This document shows positions 1 to 8,816 of a stretch of DNA of 15,184 nt, piece after piece. The notes beneath the pieces are model-generated. The model saw only the letters and a program-made list of their open reading frames with translations, did no database searches and was not told where the DNA came from. The stretch spans positions 1 through 15,184 of the forward strand of contig JAQIWT010000780.1 of NCBI GenBank assembly GCA_034696485.1. The letters are read 5' to 3'. The DNA is from Isohypsibius dastychi (Eukaryota > Tardigrada > Eutardigrada > Parachela > Isohypsibiidae). Position 1 is the stretch's first letter; every line of letters begins with the position of its first letter. Position numbers and translations under genes: made by a program.

Positions 1-58
1 TTTGATGTCAGGCCATTCTGCATCAAATTTGTCAGACAGATTTGATGCACATCAAACA

Positions 59-1981
59 TCAAATTTGACGGCTACACACGCCATCTTCATCTTTGGGATG
101 TGAGTGGCTAACATGGATTTGCAGACTGTCTTCCGAACGGAATTTTTTTCCGCATGGCTTACAGATGTAATCGTAGATCTGGAAAATGATTCGTCAAAAT
201 ATGCCACGCAAGATTTCTTGCTTCGTTGATATGTCAAGAGAAACTGGGAGGAACATACCAAGTAATGTTCTCTCTAAAGTCAAATCGCTGTTAAAGTCAA
301 GCCAATTCAGTTTGCAATAAACGCAGATCAAATTAAATCAAATAAGTAATCAAACTATCAACAACTGCGATTAAATTGTTTCAAATATTTTAAAGACAGA
401 CGGCCAACAATCCTAAATTCATTTAATCCATGATTTGGACTCGCATTAATTTACTGAATTATCAGCAATAAATACAGTAATTGAATCTACTAGATTGAAT
501 CTATTTAATATATATTAGTTAGTAGTACATAAGTAACAACACTTTGAAGCTGATCAGACACACTATGATCAATTCATACTCGACAGATAGATATGACAAC
601 GACCAACTCCAGCTTTTGCAAACTAATCGTAAGTAAATCATGGATCATGTTCTCACCTTCTTAGCTTTGGTTTTTATCTTGTGTACAGACTTCCGATGTT
701 GCTTCAGCTTATCCACCCGTTTATACGCCTTGTCACACTCATGGCATTTAAACGAACGTTCCTGCAAACCCACAAATTTTTCAGTCATATAAACGAAGAT
801 CTAATATGATAAAATTATTTGAATTAATTAAAATTAATTGAATAACTCTAATTAATTGAATCTTATCCAACTAAACACAAATTCTTCGCCAAAAACGATT
901 TTCACCAAATGCTCACATCAGAGTGTGTGGCCATGTGCCGTTTCAGCTTAAAGCTCGTCGTGCCGATGTATCCACATTCCTCACAAAGAAACTGCTTGTT
1001 TGTTTTCTTTTCGGGGCTCAGAAGATGTTGTAGAAGACAAGCGTAGTTCAACAAACGGACTGAGCAGTCCGGACAGTCGAACCCTCCATCAACCTGATGT
1101 TCAGCTACGATATGCCTCTTACACATCTGATGATGCGGGAATCGTGTCGAACAGAATGGACACACGCTATCTTTCTTTCCGGAGAACTTTTTCATATTAA
1201 TCTGAAGAAAACCCAACCAGGTGGAAATTATTCGGTTTAAAAAACGACTTGGTTCTTACCGTCATAGTTGTTTCAGGTGACTCGATAGTTCTTGGTGGCT
1301 TCACGGAATTTTCAGTTTGGGATATATTCTGAGCGACAGAATTTGATCTGTTTGCACGCTTGGGTTTGAGAGGAAGCTCTTCTTCGGCAGCGAGTTCTTC
1401 ATCGGAAATATCCATTCCAACTTCCATGCCGGATCCAAATGATCGGTTACTACAAGAACTGGCAACTTCAACAGATTTGTGATCCTCAGATTCCGCATCG
1501 GAATGTGCTTCCTGGACAGACCGGGTCGGTGATGGTTTCTTGGGGTGAGTCGAGCGGAAAGAGGAGCGGAGCAAGCGAGAACGTCGAACTTCCGGTAAAA
1601 AGCTCATCTCCTTTTAAGAAGCATTTTTTCCGAGTGAAGAATATTCCACTTCCGGTTCGGGAGATAAAATGCGGAGTTTAATTGGGGAATCTGGTGGATC
1701 GTAATCCCAATCCATCGGTTCAGGAAATGAGTCTTCAGCACAAGGAGCATCACCAGGATGATCGCTTAGGATGTCTTCTTTTTCAGAATCGGATCCCATT
1801 TTAACTGCCACATCTTCCACTATTTTGTTTGAATTTCCAACAACTTTTGATTGCTCCCGAACTTGAGGGGAAATGGAAGCAGGCGGCGCACCTCCGGGGA
1901 AAAATGATACTCCCAGTTCAGCAGCATAATTATTCGCATACCAGACCTTTAATTCCTCTCCAGCTTGAATATCTTTAATGA
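59..1981 (-). CDS. PRDM-like PR/SET and C2H2 zinc-finger protein, 5' end missing, one in-frame stop
   Basis: Probable nuclear transcription regulator of the PRDM family. Coding exons on the minus strand: 1260..1981, 917..1201, 657..761, 59..178, with matching phases and GT-AG borders (introns 58, 155 and 478 bp). The first visible exon follows a pyrimidine-rich acceptor and opens in phase with IKDIQAGEELKVWYANNYA, the typical C-terminal end of a PR/SET domain. An acidic, serine-rich linker follows. Fingers: CPFC...HIVAEH; CPDC...QHLLS (second histidine missing, so degenerate); CEEC...HMATH with the classic linker SDERSFK; CHEC...HRKSVH; CKPC...HVSHSH. It ends SRQI then TGA at 59-61. The earlier part of the PR domain and the start codon are not recognisable between 1982 and 3582, where mobile-element debris lies. 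TAA at 1614-1616 is in frame. Seen: exons and fingers. Family knowledge: a PR domain followed by C2H2 fingers defines PRDM. The subfamily is not assigned. Confidence 0.8.
179..656 (-). other. PRDM-like gene, last intron
   Basis: A 478-bp AT-rich intron with donor AAG|GTGAGA (exon end 657) and acceptor ATTTTCCAG (exon start 178). I see no gene or clear repeat inside it. Confidence 0.75.
1611..1649 (-). other. In-frame TAA within a 39-nt GT...AG segment of the PRDM-like gene
   Basis: Codons run open from 1981 to TAA at 1614-1616, then stay open in the same frame through the zinc fingers. The stop lies inside a stretch that begins GTGGAA at 1649 and ends CTTAAAAG at 1611. It is 39 nt long, so its removal keeps frame. 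It could be a mini-intron or exitron, though the donor is weak and it is shorter than any other intron seen here (51 bp). Otherwise it is a true nonsense codon, a readthrough site or a base error. Confidence 0.4.
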
Positions 1982-2195
1982 CTTAAGGAGAGGGCAGGCA
2001 GTCTCTGGAAAGTATCGAACCATTTACGATGACTATTTGCAACTCAGTGCTCGATGAGAGATATAGCGAAGAAGGAGTTCGTTAGGACGCAAGCTACTCG
2101 ATATGCCGAGATCAGAAAGGTCACCAAGTTCATTCGCTGGCTCGCAGATTCAACTGATACCGAATATGAAGAGCGTCTAATTGCCTTGAAACAAG

Positions 2196-2453
2196 TTGCT
2201 GAATTTGTTGGAAGGTCGACATCCTTGCAATTCGAATACCGATGGAATCCGAATCATGAACTGCCAAAGACAGCGTGGTCTCGATTGTGGCCTTCACGCC
2301 ATTTCAATGGCAGCCGCCTTCGTCCACGACAGTGATCCAAGTGAGGCCACGTTTGAACACGGTGATATGCGGCCCCATCTCCTTAAACGTTCCAAAGATT
2401 GCCTTCTGACAACTTTCCCTCCGCCTAAAAAGATGGCGAGGAACCAAAAATGA
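2196..2453 (+). pseudogene. Ulp1/SENP-like (C48) cysteine protease fragment, mobile-element type
   Basis: The reading frame contains CQRQRGLDCGLHAIS followed at the usual distance by MRPHLLKRSKDCLLTTFPPP. This is the C-terminal core of Ulp1-family proteases: the oxyanion Gln, the catalytic Cys in a DCG motif, then an MR-HL helix and an FP ending. The upstream part with the catalytic His and Asp is not in this frame. The frame at 2054-2335 overlaps it in another phase and shows no recognisable His/Asp motif. Proteins of this kind are common passengers of DNA transposons in invertebrate genomes. It looks like a 5'-truncated, frameshifted remnant rather than a working deSUMOylase. The family match is from memory of the motif and was not searched. 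Confidence 0.55.
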
Positions 2454-2612
2454 AGATGAATCGGTATACGGCTCACTGGCGTTTGATGTGTGATGCGTTG
2501 TTCACGGGAGCTAGCCGCTTTCTTAGACATGTCGACATTCATCCCGGATATTTGGAAAGTTTAATGTAAATGAGCGTGCTTACGCCGTGTTTACGTCTTC
2601 AACACGCTTTAA

Positions 2613-2873
2613 ATGGACATGATGAAAAAGTCATCGTATTGCTTTGAAGGCTTTCATCGGTATATGTTTTTGATAATCCCCCAGGAGGACGAGATTGAAG
2701 AGATGCGGCCGTTGGCAAGTGATGACCTGCGACCCGATATCAGCATGGCCAACTGGATGGAGCAGTATGAGCTTGGTGACGCCGGAAACTACTACCGCGC
2801 CACATGCGATAGGTACTGCCAGGACTTCTGGGTTACTTACTCGGCGTCGCTAAGCACAACACGAAGACCTTGA
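2613..2873 (+). pseudogene. Unassigned plus-strand open frame, possible element remnant
   Basis: From about 2684 the frame is locally GC-rich and coding-like, with EDEIEEMRPLASDDLRPD, then NWMEQYELGDAGNYYRATCD and RYCQDFW, ending at TGA 2871-2873. A CCCCCAG acceptor-like sequence stands directly before GAGGACGAG. I do not recognise the family. Because it lies on the same strand as, and just beyond, the Ulp1-like fragment, it may belong to the same decayed element. It could also be a chance open frame. Confidence 0.2.
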
Positions 2874-3582
2874 TACCTGGGGAAAGCTACTCTTCATCGG
2901 AAAATAAATCATTTTTAGTAGAACTGAAATAAAGTGAGGAAGATCATAAGTGGGTACAACTATCTGTAGTTAACGAATTGCTCACCATATCTCCAAATCC
3001 GATCGTAAAATCAAAAATATTCCCAGAAAACCGGAGAGCCAGGCTTCCTTAATGCCAGCCTGCGGCTTGCATACTGTTCCCCACTATTCCTTTGGGGAAG
3101 AAACGAAACCTTCTCCGAGTCTCCGATCATCAGATCACTGGACAGATGAGAATTATGGAAAAAACCCCTTCAGGTTGGTTGAACGTTGCGGTATCGTGAG
3201 TGATTACGGACTACTCTCGCAAATCCATCGTTCTCCAGAGACATTTTGTCCAGTGAAACTCGAGTCCGTTTCCATAGAATCTCTGAACGACAATCAAAGG
3301 TGTTCAACCCAATAATCTATCATACATCATCACCTTATCGAAAGAAAACGTACATGTACTGGTACGACAAAACCCGCCCAAAAGAAAACAAGTGGTCGGA
3401 CCGGAAAACATAACCGTCGGACATAATTCGTCCCAAATCAGTCAGGAAGTACACCGTCCCGCTCGCTATAAAAACCAAGTTTGGTAAATCTTGTACTGAG
3501 TGAAACCAAAACAAAAATCTTGTATTATTAAATTCGTAAACAATACTGAAACCGCTCCATGAGATTCTCCGAAGTAATCCAA

Positions 3583-3607
3583 TTATGCAACGTACTGATA
3601 CTGTGAC
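3583..3607 (-). other. CUL3: CUL3 terminal micro-exon (25 nt)
   Basis: After acceptor TATTTTCTAG the 25 bases give one base that completes Arg, then SQYQYVA and TAA (3583-3585). Cullins end in a conserved Tyr-x-Ala tail, so this fixes the gene's 3' end. The upstream intron is 62 bp (3608-3669), in line with most CUL3 introns. Confidence 0.88.
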
Positions 3608-6600
3608 CTAGAAAATAGCAAATCACGATACCAAAAGCCAGCAAATTTAAAGTCCTGTTGTTGACTCACCTGTCCTCCGAATCACGGGCCAAATAATCGC
3701 GTTCTATGAGACCTTCGATATGCCTCTTGATAATAGTTGGACTCGGAGCAAACCGACGCTGAAGTTGCTCGATGACTTCGGCTACAAGTTGATTGTGCGT
3801 GAGTTTCTTCCTGGACTTCATGATGCGGACAATCGCAGCCTCAACTTCATGCTTGCGGTCTTGATCCACTTTGACGCGGGTTTCAACACGATCTTGTTCC
3901 TGTTCATTTTTGCAAGTTGCTGCAGAAAAACAAGCTGACATATCGAACCCATTCAATGAAAATGTTAAATTATTATTATTATAAAACTAACAAACTTAAC
4001 AAGGAGATTAATACCAAGGTTAAAATCGCAAAAATGTGAAATAAATTAGCTGGATAGAGCATAATTTGGAACATAGTTTGATATTTTTTCAACGGCTAAA
4101 TTCATATCACTCAGAAGATATGATTTTTCGAAAAAGCCTCACTTTTGAGGCCAAAACGCAAGAATGACGTGACTGGTTGGGAAGCAGACAACGAACTCTA
4201 GCTTGTGATGACACATGTGCGTGTCGGTCCCGAAAAAGTGACTTCTTCGAAAAATCATATTTTCTCAGGGATATGAATTTAGCCGTTGAAAAAGATACCA
4301 AACTATGCTCCGAAGTACGTTCTATCCAGTTTGATTTATTTCACATTTTTGTGATTTTAACCAAAGTATTAATCTCCTTGTAAGATCTAATTATAGTATT
4401 CATTTAACAGATTGTGAAATTATCAACAAAATATATATTTACACAAGTAACTAACTCCAGTCAGAATTATACTATGGAAGTGGCTCTTGTTACGACCTTT
4501 GTTACCAAAGGCTCTTGTTACGTCCTTTTAACGACCTTCGCCAACCTTCCAGATGCTTTTAAATGATTCGGACCGAACGACCTTCAGCTTTTACTACGAC
4601 CTTTTGATTTTTTTGATTTTTCAAAAAAGTACGGAATCGTTATTTCTTCAGTCACATCCAAGTCAGGACGGGTCGGCATTTTAACTCGCGCAGCGCAGCC
4701 ACTGAAACGGTCGCCTGATCTGAAGTGATAGAGCCATAGTGAGAACCGAAGCCCGTCTAGCCCCCCCCCCTTCCCGGCCACTGTATCGTCCTGCATGGCT
4801 GCTTCCTTTGTCGTCCTGAAATTCGTAGAGTACGTTTCGGTCGAACGACTCAGATCCTGAGCTTGAAAATGGCCATTTTCGAGTAAGTAACGCGAATCGT
4901 GATGCAAAACATAAATATGAAAAATGAATTAGGTCGAGAAAGGTATGTTGCTATGCATATTTCAACAAAAGGTCGTAACAAGAGGCAAAGCTCATACGTT
5001 GTCGTAACAAAAGCTAAATGTCGTTACGAACGGTTGTGACAAGCGCCAAAGGTCGTGAAAAGGTCGTAACGAGCAATTTCGTTAAAATATTCATGTGATG
5101 AATATTAACGGGAGTATTTAAGACTTTAACTGAAGATGTGATATAATATCTAATCTATAATTATCATTCGTAATATTTCCAGCTACATAATTCTAATTCT
5201 GTATTCTAATTATCTATTAATTAAACTGAATTACCTAATCAGTACAAGCAAAGGACATGATCCCGCCACAGCATTTTAAGCTACGATCCCGCTACTCCCC
5301 CAGAGCTGCTCTGGGGGTCGTTGGGGAAATGGAATCATCAGACATCCGCCCAACTGGGGCAAATTTCGGATTGGTCGATTTATCAAACTCCAGATGGGCG
5401 GAGGTCTGATGATTCCATACCCCCAACGACCCCCAAAGCAGCGCTGGGAGAGTGGCGGGATCGTGGCTTAGAATGCTGTGGCGGGATCATGTCCTTTGCT
5501 CGTATGTATTTGATTAAACACAAATTCTTACCCATCTGAATCTTGACGCGATGGTAAACCGAACTAAAAGACTAGTTCACCGAAAACGAAGTCGCATTTT
5601 CTAAACATGAAGAGGGTAGATAAGAATCCCCAAAAAAGTAGCAGGACCAGGAATAATTCTCACCGATTTCTTTCCCATTCCCTTCCTTGAGCAGAAGATT
5701 TTGTTTCCCGGAAATAACAGAAGAAAGCGCTCGGCGTAAGTCCTTATCCGGCAGATTCGTTGCGCGCATTATTTCTTCAAATGTCCATTTCGGTTGGTCA
5801 TTAAAGAGCATAAGGATGACCATATGGAAAGTCTGAAGTTGCAGTGTAAACTTCCTGGCAACCTTCAAACGTGGACCACTTGGGTCATCCTTCGGACCCC
5901 AAAAGAGAGCAGTGATATCAGCTTGACCGAGATTGGCTTGGAGTGCCAACTGACGCCCATTGTGCTTGTTGATATAATACCTACAAACAACCCAGCTCCA
6001 CAGAAGGAAGATTAAATAAATCGGATGCTGGACTGACGTTCTGAAAGCAGCAAAAGCATTCTGGGGTAAGGCCGGAATTTTCACTTCCGTCTGACATGGA
6101 CTCATGGGCCAGTATCCAGTTGTCAGAACTTGCATTTGAAGGTCCAAACCACCGGATTCGTTCTATAAGATCCGAACAAAATACTCAAGAAAGTCGGTCA
6201 ATTTCCAGGAATTCTCCGTACCTGACGTCCGGAAATGTGTTCCTTGTAGCCATCGTTGAGTATAGTTGAATGCCCAATGTCTTCAAACATTCTTTGGAGT
6301 TTCTGAGTGAACTGATATCCACATTCCGATTTCAGTTTGGCGATCATGTTTTTCTCCAAGTCTTCTGAGGTGGAACGGTTGAATAGAAGTCGACGAGCGA
6401 GGTGCTGTTGATAATATCGCTCAAAAACGTCAGTTTCTTGGATGAAACGGAAAAGGGTCATGGCTTGGTCCAACGCAGCTTCCAAATCTTGCTCGGACTC
6501 CTATGAAACCGCTTTTATATGAGGAAAGCCACTCAGAAAATGTCAACTCACATCTTTGTTTCCTTTCTTGAGTTTGTCATGAATGAACAGAGCCAGATAC

Positions 6601-8128
6601 TCTGGAAATCGCGGATTAAGATTCAGGAAATATTCAAAAGCGGTAGATATCATCTGATTGAAGCGCCGGTCATTATTGAAAGACTGCGTCAGGAATTTGT
6701 CATAGTGCTCCTTGAGCTCAATCAACGACTAAAAACCAAGTCTCACCTCACGTAAGAAATACATCAGCAAAAACTTCTGCTACCTTGATAACCAGGGCCG
6801 AATTTTTTGGGATATTCTCTTCGGTCACGAGATCCTCTCCTTTCTTCCGAAGATGAGTATCGATGTGCTCCACTATGATTTTCATCCCATCATTGACCCG
6901 AGTGAATAAAGAATACATGTCAGCCATATCTGGAGAAAACCCGATAAAAGTAAATAATAGTAAAATAGGGTGATCTCAGCCGCTTACCCTGATATTTGTG
7001 GTTGTCGATCAAGAAGACAACACCGCCATTATCCATGCTTACAACGGTGTTGATATTCCGGATAATCAGCTCATAGTTGACTACGATGATGGGAATATGT
7101 CCGGTGAGTTTAGTTTCCTCCGCTATCCGTTGCAAGACCTTTCGAACATAAATTGATGCGCTGTTTTCCGCTAAATACGACTCTGCTTCAATCTGGAATT
7201 TGAGTTATAATCAAGTCTGGGACTGAAAAAGGTGAAGCCACTTACTCGGAAAAACTCCCCAGATTGAACCGAAAACGGTTTCTCCAGGTTTTCTTCATAA
7301 ACGCTTCGGCTGTCGAGTCCCAACTGCATCAACATCTGGCAAGCATTCTCCACTCCGGGTCGATCAATCACTTCACCCTTTCGCTCCATGAAGATCATGT
7401 AGCGTAAAGTATCCAGAAGCTGGTCCCGAATCTCTCCATAATATAAGACATGATCGCGGAAGAGGATCAGGCCTAGGTTGTACACATTATCCACGCCACT
7501 TTTTGCAACGTAAACACGGTCCTACAAACGTCAATGTCAGAACAAACTCGATATATTGTTAAGTTTACACTAATTCACCGGAAAAACAGCGATAAAAAGA
7601 TAAGAGGCATGGTCGGACTCACCATGTACATGAGCATGTCGCGAATCATAACGAGGCTAGTCGTATGATCATCCCAAACCAGGTTCAGCGTGTGAAGGAA
7701 ATCGTCATCAAGAGACTGCAGGACACCTTCTCGAATCTGGAAAAAATATTGAAGGAACTAGACACACTTTGAATCAGAAACCGAAAAACGATTCACGAAT
7801 TTTACCTCTGTATCCAAATGATTCGCCACGACCTCACGCAGTCCTTCATAAAGCTTGTCTCCGTGTTCATGAAGAACAAGTGTGTAAGCATTCCGATACA
7901 ATTCCTCGAAATTCTGCGCGAAATTCTGACGGCTATAATTTTTTCGCAGAATTTCCTGGATTGTGCTCTTGAGCATCTTCAAGGCATTATTGACCTGATT
8001 CTCATCCACAGTACCCGGCTGCAAAAAGATTGATGTCATGGTGAAATACACAGCCACCAAATTCTCCAAAAAACCGTTACCCCATAAGGACGGATCCGTA
8101 ACCTTGAATTGCTTTTGGGAGTAGTCAT
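3583..8128 (-). CDS. CUL3: Cullin-3, scaffold of BTB-type ubiquitin ligases; 13 coding exons, one in-frame TAG
   Basis: Scaffold of CRL3 ubiquitin ligases: the N-terminal part binds BTB adaptors, the C-terminal part binds RBX1 and takes NEDD8. Exons: 8081..8128, 7806..8018, 7623..7736, 7246..7521, 6988..7192, 6784..6929, 6552..6728, 6222..6500, 6038..6162, 5664..5980, 5532..5600, 3670..3919, 3583..3607. All phases match, giving 748 codons, close to the family's usual length (human 768 residues). Landmarks: start [54 protein letters not shown] with [35 protein letters not shown]; neddylation site [11 protein letters not shown] (Lys about 691); tail [13 protein letters not shown] then SQYQYVA. 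ATG 8126-8128 is the first Met before the conserved RIRP stretch. The last 25-nt exon explains why the donor CAG|GTGAGT at 3670 is not a real stop. TAG at 5572-5574 is codon 643. The sequence is diverged but clearly CUL3 rather than CUL1, 2, 4 or 5. Confidence 0.95.
3997..4384. mobile_element. Foldback/MITE-like element A, long inverted repeat
   Basis: The left arm (about 3997-4145) begins ACAAGGAGATTAATAC and runs through AAAAATGTGAAATAAAT and TTTTTCAACGGCTAAATTCA. The right arm (about 4237-4384) is its reverse complement with scattered mismatches. A loop of roughly 90 bp separates the arms. There is no coding capacity for a transposase, so it would be a non-autonomous element. No clear target-site duplication was made out. 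Confidence 0.8.
4483..5074. mobile_element. MITE-like element B with repeated GTTACGACC terminal motifs
   Basis: The left end has GCTCTTGTTACGACCTTTG, then a second CTTGTTACG copy and AACGACCTT. The right end is the imperfect reverse complement (GGTCGTAACGAGC at 5062-5074), again with several internal copies of GGTCGTAACAAGAG-like motifs from 4969. So each terminal region is built of short sub-repeats rather than one clean arm. The inside holds a C-tract near 4760 and an open frame of no recognisable family. The duplication at the ends is not clear. Confidence 0.6.
5243..5504. mobile_element. Foldback element C, near-perfect 110-bp hairpin
   Basis: The left arm (5243 to about 5355: TACAAGCAAAGGACATGATC ... 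TGGAATCATCAGAC ... CCGCCCA) is matched by its reverse complement at about 5388-5504, with roughly a dozen differences over about 110 bp and a spacer near 30 bp. Each arm also contains a smaller internal palindrome around CCCCCAGAGCTGCTCTGGGGG. In the CUL3 pre-mRNA it would fold starting 28 bases after the donor of the TAG-containing exon. It has no coding capacity. Confidence 0.85.
5532..5600 (-). other. CUL3: CUL3 exon 11, 69 nt, containing an in-frame TAG
   Basis: With phase 1 on both sides the exon reads [12 protein letters not shown], then [13 protein letters not shown]. The flanks match the conserved cullin-3 segment around VNDxF and HRVKIQ, so the frame is right and TAG (5572-5574) replaces a normally acidic codon. 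Because 69 is a multiple of three and both borders are phase 1, leaving the exon out joins KEI directly to ATCKNEQEQ and restores an open frame, at the cost of 23 residues of the cullin homology region. Including it would end the protein after 642 residues, before the neddylation lysine. Confidence 0.85.
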
Positions 8129-8184
8129 TTTCAGTGCAGAATCCGAAAAAAGCTGTCAAGCAGAACTTCGCGCTGGCGAACTTC
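8129..8184 (-). promoter_or_regulatory. CUL3 5' untranslated exon segment preceded by a splice acceptor
   Basis: GATTGTTTCAG at 8185-8195 looks like a 3' splice site, so a non-coding first exon, or a trans-spliced leader, probably joins at 8184. The frame of the CUL3 ATG stays open across this segment without another ATG, so a longer N-terminus from an upstream exon cannot be excluded, although cullin-3 proteins start near here. Confidence 0.45.
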
Positions 8185-8195
8185 CTGAAACAATC

Positions 8196-8636
8196 ACAAA
8201 CTTGTAACGCGGGAAATCACCAGCATGCTTTTGCGATGCGATCAGAGAAGGTCGCGACGTCAGGCAGCTTTTAGTGGGTGCCCATGAATGGAAGATGAGC
8301 AACAGAAAACTCGAGGGAGAGAGGATTGAGTTGAGGAGAAGTTGTACGAGACTCTCGTACGGAAGACTTACAGATACTCAAACATCCATTCTCTTTCTAT
8401 TCTACGAGTAACCACAACAGCCACAGTGAAAACCTGAGCAAAACAATATTTGGGCCCAGAAAACTTCGACACGATACGATTCGAAAGAGAGCCAGCTAGT
8501 GTCACGACCTTCGCGCTCGTTCTGTAAGCAAAAGATGTAAACTCATTACACATGCGTCGAGCGTTGACATGGGTCATAGACAGTGGTGGAACTCGGAGGA
8601 AGGGGGGGGGGGTTTACTTTTCTATGCGTGAAAGGG
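8196..8636. other. Region upstream of CUL3, no gene recognised
   Basis: Likely 5' intron or promoter of CUL3. Open frames here show no protein family. A G-tract lies at about 8602-8612. No TATA box could be defended. Confidence 0.4.
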
Positions 8637-8816
8637 TACAATATAGACATTGCAGTTCGCGGTTTGTTTGGACCAATCAGTCACCCTAAAACTGGACTGA
8701 ATCATCTGAACTCGCGCAGCTGATCCTGTCTACTCAGTCAGCAAAATCGCGATTTTTGCTGACTGATCAGATGGCTGATCAGGGTTCGCCAGCGACTTGC
8801 AATGTCTATAATTGTA
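8637..8816. mobile_element. Inverted-repeat element E upstream of CUL3
   Basis: The outer arms TACAATATAGACATTGCAG (from 8637) and the reverse complement of CTTGCAATGTCTATAATTGTA (ending 8816) pair. The core is a nearly perfect palindrome centred on TCGCGA at 8747-8752 (TCAGTCAGCAAAA ... TTTTTGCTGACTGA), flanked by GCTGATC copies. About 180 bp in total. It may be a small non-autonomous element or a cruciform-forming regulatory site. Confidence 0.6.

Larger units (their letters stand above)
1982..3582. other. Spacer between the CUL3 3' end and the PRDM-like gene, filled with mobile-element debris
   Basis: No minus-strand exon that continues the PRDM-like gene could be recognised here. The plus strand has short, broken open frames whose best-supported piece is a Ulp1-like protease core (2196-2453). 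Frames shift and stop often. At 3330-3490 the plus strand reads VLVRQNPPKRKQVVGPENIT and, after a gap, RPARYKNQVW then stop. That faintly resembles the tail of an LTR-retrotransposon polyprotein, but the match is weak. Inference: one or more old insertions, possibly into the 5' intron of the PRDM-like gene. Confidence 0.5.
3920..5531 (-). other. Large CUL3 intron carrying three inverted-repeat elements
   Basis: A 1,612-bp intron with donor ATGG|GTAAGA and acceptor TTTTTCTGCAG. The other eleven coding introns of CUL3 are 51-101 bp. Nearly all of the excess is accounted for by three hairpin-forming elements at about 3997-4384, 4483-5074 and 5243-5504. Open frames inside it, on either strand, show no family resemblance. 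Confidence 0.85.

Noticed and set aside
3330-3500. LTR-retrotransposon polyprotein tail
   Set aside because: Only a faint resemblance in one frame, with no integrase or LTR visible; kept as a remark, not a call.
3666-3668. TGA as the natural stop of CUL3
   Set aside because: It overlaps a perfect donor (CAG|GTGAGT), and the next acceptor gives the conserved Tyr-Val-Ala tail in phase.
4584-4907. Minus-strand open frame as a gene
   Set aside because: It lies inside element B, has no family resemblance, and is in a CUL3 intron.
5572-5574. Reassigned genetic code with TAA/TAG read as Gln
   Set aside because: CUL3, OS-9 and the PRDM-like gene use CAA and CAG for almost every Gln, CUL3 itself ends in TAA, and no animal nuclear code is known to do this. 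Two isolated stops do not support it.
5572-5663. Shifting the acceptor past the TAG to rescue CUL3
   Set aside because: Acceptors after the TAG put the rest of the exon out of frame or meet another stop. Only whole-exon skipping keeps frame.
8368-8577. Extra CUL3 5' coding exon
   Set aside because: No similarity to cullins, and CUL3 already has a proper short first coding exon at 8081-8128.
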